64,000 nt of DNA from Thermaerobacter subterraneus DSM 13965 (GTDB taxonomy: Bacteria > Bacillota > Sulfobacillia > Thermaerobacterales > Thermaerobacteraceae): NCBI RefSeq assembly GCF_000183545.2, contig NZ_JH976535.1:138840-202839 (forward strand), written 5' to 3'. Under the pieces are notes generated by a model. It searched no databases and had not been told where the DNA came from. It saw only the letters and a program-made list of their open reading frames with translations. The translations under genes were made by a program, and so were the position numbers. Positions 60,841 to 64,000 of this stretch are shown here, piece after piece. How positions within the stretch are numbered: the stretch's first letter is position 1; each line of letters starts with the position of its first letter.

Positions 60841-61431
60841 AGGCCCGCTGTGCAGGCCCGCATGATGGCGCCGTGCAGGCCCAAAGGACGACGGCGGGGT
60901 GCCACCAGAAGGCCGCCAGTAAGCCGCCAACAAGAAAGCCCATCCCGACCGGGTGGGCCTTACCCTTCGGCTGCTGCGGGAAACCGTGGGACAGGCTGGC
61001 GGCATTGACAGGGGTATGCCCTTGCGCTAGCATTATACCTTGCCACTGTTATTGGTTTCCGTCAGTGGCAGGTGACCATGCGCACAAGACCCACCGACCC
61101 CGGGACAATCCCCGGAGCCCGCACGACCATGGTGCCGCCATCCTTTGCCTGGTGGTTCGGCGCCGGGACGCATAGTTCCTGCAAGTGGACTCCATGCTTG
61201 TGGCGATTTGCTTGCCACCTTGATCCCTCTGGGGATGGGCCGCCTGTGTAAAGGGTATGAACCGGAGGTGACCGCAGGGAAGGGACCGGCCCGGGCGTTG
61301 CCAGGGCCGGGTGGTGGTCGAACCGGCGGCGCCGCTCCGGGCCGCCGGCGAGCGGCTGGCCCTGCCGTGCCGGGCGGCAGGGGCGGACGGGCGCAACGAT
61401 GGCGGATCCTCTGCCGAAGGGGTGTGAAGGC
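60841..61431. other. Leader region before rpoB
   Basis: 591 bp without a supported gene. It contains the rpoB promoter (61005-61033) and a hairpin TGCCACTG/CAGTGGCA (61041-61048, 61063-61070) at the predicted 5' end of the message, leaving a leader of nearly 400 nt. The bases around 61030-61060 are richer in A/T than the surroundings. Confidence 0.55.
61005..61033 (+). promoter_or_regulatory. rpoB promoter
   Basis: TTGACA (61005-61010), 17 bp, TAGCAT (61028-61033). It would make rpoB transcription partly independent of rplJL. Confidence 0.7.
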
Positions 61432-64000
61432 ATGCCGCACGTGGTCAAGAGCGGGAAGCGCGAGCGGCTGAGCTTCGGGCGCATCCACGAAGTCCTGGAC
61501 CTGCCCAACCTGATCGAGGTGCAGCTGAACTCCTACCGGTGGTTCCTCAACGAAGGCCTGAAGGAGACCTTCCAGGACATCTCGCCCATTCAGGACTTCA
61601 CGGGCAACCTGGTGCTGGAGTTCGTGGACTATTCGCTGGGCGAGCCCAAGTATTCCGTCCAGGAGTGCAAGGACCGGGACGTCACCTACGCTGCGCCCAT
61701 GCGGGTGAGGGTGCGCCTCATTAATAAGGAAACGGGCGAGGTCAAGGAGCAGGAGGTCTTCATGGGAGACTTCCCGCTGATGACCGAGCACGGCACCTTC
61801 GTGATCAACGGCGCCGAGCGCGTCGTGGTCAGCCAGCTGGTCCGCTCGCCAGGCGTCTACTACAGCGTGGACTATGACGCCAACGGCAACCCGCTCTATT
61901 CGGCCACGGTGATCCCCAACCGCGGTGCCTGGCTGGAGTTTGAGACCGATGCCAGCGGCGTGGTGTATGTGCGGGTCGACCGCACCCGGAAGCAGCCCGC
62001 CACCGTGCTGCTGCGGGCCCTGGGCTACCAGACCGATGCCGAGCTGCTGGAGCTGCTGGGCGATACCGAACACGTCCGGGCCACCCTGGACAAGGACAAC
62101 ACCGACTCCCAGGCCGAGGCCCTGATCGAGATCTACAAGCGCCTGCGGCCCGGGGAACCGCCCACCGACGAGAGCGCCCGCCAGCTTCTGGACAACCTGT
62201 TCTTCGACCCCAAGCGCTACGATCTGGCGGCCGTGGGCCGCTACAAGATGAACAAGAAGCTCAACCTGCGGGCGCGGCTCATCGGCCTTTACGCCGCGGA
62301 AGACGTGGTGGATCCCCAGACGGGGGAGCGGATCGTGGAGGCGGGCCAGCGGTTCGACCGCCAGCTGGCCCAGCGGGTCCAGGCGGCGGGCGTGCGGCGG
62401 GTGCGGGTGCGCACCCCCGAGGACCGCGAGGTGGTGGTCCTGGGCAACGGCCAGCCCGACACCACGGTCCGCACCCTGACCCGGGAAGACATCGCCGCCA
62501 TCATCAACTACGCCTTCGGCCTGTTTGCCGGCGTCGGCACCACCGACGACATCGACCATCTGGGCAACCGCCGCCTGCGCTCGGTGGGCGAGCTCCTGCA
62601 GAACCAGTTCCGCATCGGCCTGGCGCGGATGGAGCGGGTCATCAAGGAGCGCATGAGCATCCAGGACGCCGACGCCATCACGCCCCAGGCGCTGATCAAC
62701 ATCCGGCCCGTGGTGGCGGCGGTCAAGGAGTTCTTCGGCTCCAGCCAGCTCAGCCAGTTCATGGACCAGACGAACCCGCTCTCCGAGCTCACCCACAAGC
62801 GCCGGCTGTCGGCCCTGGGGCCCGGCGGCCTGAGCCGGGAGCGGGCCGGGTTCGACGTGCGGGACGTGCACCACTCCCACTACGGGCGCATGTGCCCCAT
62901 CGAGACGCCGGAAGGTCCCAACATCGGCTTGATCGGCGCCATGGCGACCTATGCCCGGGTGAACGAGTACGGCTTCATCGAGACGCCGTACCGGAGGGTG
63001 GAAAAGGGCCGGGTGACCGACGACGTGGTCTACCTCACGGCCGATGAGGAGGACGAGTGCGTCATCGCCCAGGCCAACGCCGAGCTGGATGAGAACGGGT
63101 ACTTCAAGGAGAAGCGGGTGGCCGTGCGCTTCCGCGACGAGGTGCGCCTGGCCGCGCCCGAAGAGATCGACTACATGGACGTCTCGCCCAAGCAGGTGTT
63201 CTCCATCGCGACGGCGCTGATCCCGTTCCTGGAGCACGACGACGCCAACCGCGCCCTGATGGGGGCCAACATGCAGCGCCAGGCGGTCCCCCTGATCCGC
63301 ACCGAGGCCCCCCTGGTGGGCACGGGCGTCGAGTACCGCACCGCCGTGGACTCGGGGGTGGTGATCACCGCCCGCCGGGCGGGCACCGTGCGGCGGGTGA
63401 CGGCCCGCGAGATCGTGGTCGAAACCGAGGACGGCCAGCGGGACACCTACCACCTGATGAAGTTCGAGCGTTCCAACCAGGGCACGTGCTTCAACCAGCG
63501 GCCGCTGGTGCGCAAGGGCCAGCGGGTGGAGAAGGGCGACGTCCTGGCCGACGGCCCCTCCACCGACCACGGCGAGCTGGCCCTGGGCCGCAACGTGCTG
63601 GTCGCCTTCATGCCCTGGGAGGGCTACAACTATGAGGACGCCATCCTGATCAGCGAGCGGCTGGTCAAGGATGACGTCTTCACCTCGATCCACATCGAGG
63701 AGTACGAGTGCGAGGCCCGCGACACCAAGCTGGGTCCGGAGGAGATCACCCGCGACATCCCCAACGTGGGCGAAGACCAGCTGCGCGACCTGGACGAGCG
63801 CGGCATCATCCGCATCGGGGCCGAGGTCCGGGCAGGGGACATCCTGGTCGGCAAGGTGACGCCCAAGGGCGAGACGGAGCTCACCGCCGAGGAGCGGCTC
63901 CTGCGCGCCATCTTCGGTGAGAAGGCGCGGGAGGTGCGGGATACCTCCCTGCGGGTGCCCCACGGCGAGAGCGGCATCGTGGTCGACGTCAAGGTCTTCT
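61432..64000 (+). CDS. rpoB: DNA-directed RNA polymerase subunit beta (3' end outside window)
   Basis: The beta subunit of RNA polymerase; 856 codons are visible and the frame is open at the window end. ATG 61432 follows [35 protein letters not shown]-type N-terminus, then [11 protein letters not shown], the rifampicin region [20 protein letters not shown] and [12 protein letters not shown] (about 434-465), [20 protein letters not shown], and the start of the C-terminal half. Residues at the usual rifampicin positions (Asp, His, Ser) are wild type. Confidence 0.98.
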   Translation, partial: MPHVVKSGKRERLSFGRIHEVLDLPNLIEVQLNSYRWFLNEGLKETFQDISPIQDFTGNLVLEFVDYSLGEPKYSVQECKDRDVTYAAPMRVRVRLINKETGEVKEQEVFMGDFPLMTEHGTFVINGAERVVVSQLVRSPGVYYSVDYDANGNPLYSATVIPNRGAWLEFETDASGVVYVRVDRTRKQPATVLLRALGYQTDAELLELLGDTEHVRATLDKDNTDSQAEALIEIYKRLRPGEPPTDESARQLLDNLFFDPKRYDLAAVGRYKMNKKLNLRARLIGLYAAEDVVDPQTGERIVEAGQRFDRQLAQRVQAAGVRRVRVRTPEDREVVVLGNGQPDTTVRTLTREDIAAIINYAFGLFAGVGTTDDIDHLGNRRLRSVGELLQNQFRIGLARMERVIKERMSIQDADAITPQALINIRPVVAAVKEFFGSSQLSQFMDQTNPLSELTHKRRLSALGPGGLSRERAGFDVRDVHHSHYGRMCPIETPEGPNIGLIGAMATYARVNEYGFIETPYRRVEKGRVTDDVVYLTADEEDECVIAQANAELDENGYFKEKRVAVRFRDEVRLAAPEEIDYMDVSPKQVFSIATALIPFLEHDDANRALMGANMQRQAVPLIRTEAPLVGTGVEYRTAVDSGVVITARRAGTVRRVTAREIVVETEDGQRDTYHLMKFERSNQGTCFNQRPLVRKGQRVEKGDVLADGPSTDHGELALGRNVLVAFMPWEGYNYEDAILISERLVKDDVFTSIHIEEYECEARDTKLGPEEITRDIPNVGEDQLRDLDERGIIRIGAEVRAGDILVGKVTPKGETELTAEERLLRAIFGEKAREVRDTSLRVPHGESGIVVDVKVF

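Noticed and set aside
61033-63963. Very long minus-strand open frame opposite rpoB
   Set aside because: It mirrors the rpoB codons in GC-rich DNA; the plus-strand product is clearly RpoB.

Overview
This is a very GC-rich chromosomal segment with Firmicute gene content: CtsR/McsA/McsB/ClpC, DisA, SigH (Spo0H), a T-box, YheC/YheD-type and SWIM proteins. Gene order in the second half follows the Bacillus ctsR-to-rpoB segment, though gltX, mrnC and yacP of that order are not seen. From the combination of GC content and order I infer a thermophilic high-GC Clostridia-related organism, Thermaerobacter-like. That assignment is from memory and was not searched.

Layout. 1-10.3 kb: end of dnaB, purA, tRNA-Asp, a membrane protein of unknown function, tRNA-Thr(CGT), a remnant of a YheC/YheD ATP-grasp gene, a LysM-G5-M23 wall hydrolase, a membrane gluzincin, HtrA and RlmH. 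10.3-13.0 kb (minus): a PBP1A with a long Pro/Gly tail. 13.3-21.2 kb: polyamine genes (pyruvoyl arginine decarboxylase, speE, speB) packed against argS, then pyrG, sppA and a Yip1-type membrane protein. 21.2-30.2 kb: a SWIM protein (minus), an unknown protein behind a nested palindrome, a Crp/Fnr regulator (minus), a GabT-like aminotransferase, an Lrp regulator, CutA and a membrane-anchored D-aminoacylase (minus). 30.5-38.0 kb: ctsR-mcsA-mcsB-clpC with a perfect CtsR operator, then radA and disA. 38.0-43.0 kb: an accessory insert with cysH and sat (preceded by a duplicated non-coding element), a small cysteine-containing protein (minus) and one complete-looking insertion sequence. 43.1-53.4 kb: carD, PIN/TRAM protein, fused ispDF, RlpA-like protein, a cysteine T-box in front of cysE-cysS-rlmB, and sigH. 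53.7-64 kb: tRNA-Thr(TGT), -Tyr, -fMet, -Thr(GGT), tuf, rpmG, tRNA-Trp, secE, nusG, rplK, rplA, rplJ, rplL and rpoB (cut by the window end).

How the genes work together. PvlArgDC, SpeB and SpeE can carry arginine to agmatine, putrescine and spermidine. CysH and Sat activate and reduce sulfate, and CysE makes O-acetylserine under a T-box that reads cysteine tRNA charging, so sulfur uptake and cysteine use lie close together. The CtsR regulon controls protein quality. Most promoters I can support are sigma-A-like TTGACN/TATAAT pairs with 17-18 bp spacing; two of them overlap the stop codon of the gene upstream. Several enzymes carry Pro/Gly/Ala-rich tails or linkers typical of this GC content. 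No prophage, CRISPR array or defence island was seen. The most unusual items are the 100-bp-period repeat before cysH, the bipartite ends of the insertion sequence, the repeat-bearing secE-nusG spacer and the mosaic codon use of tuf.
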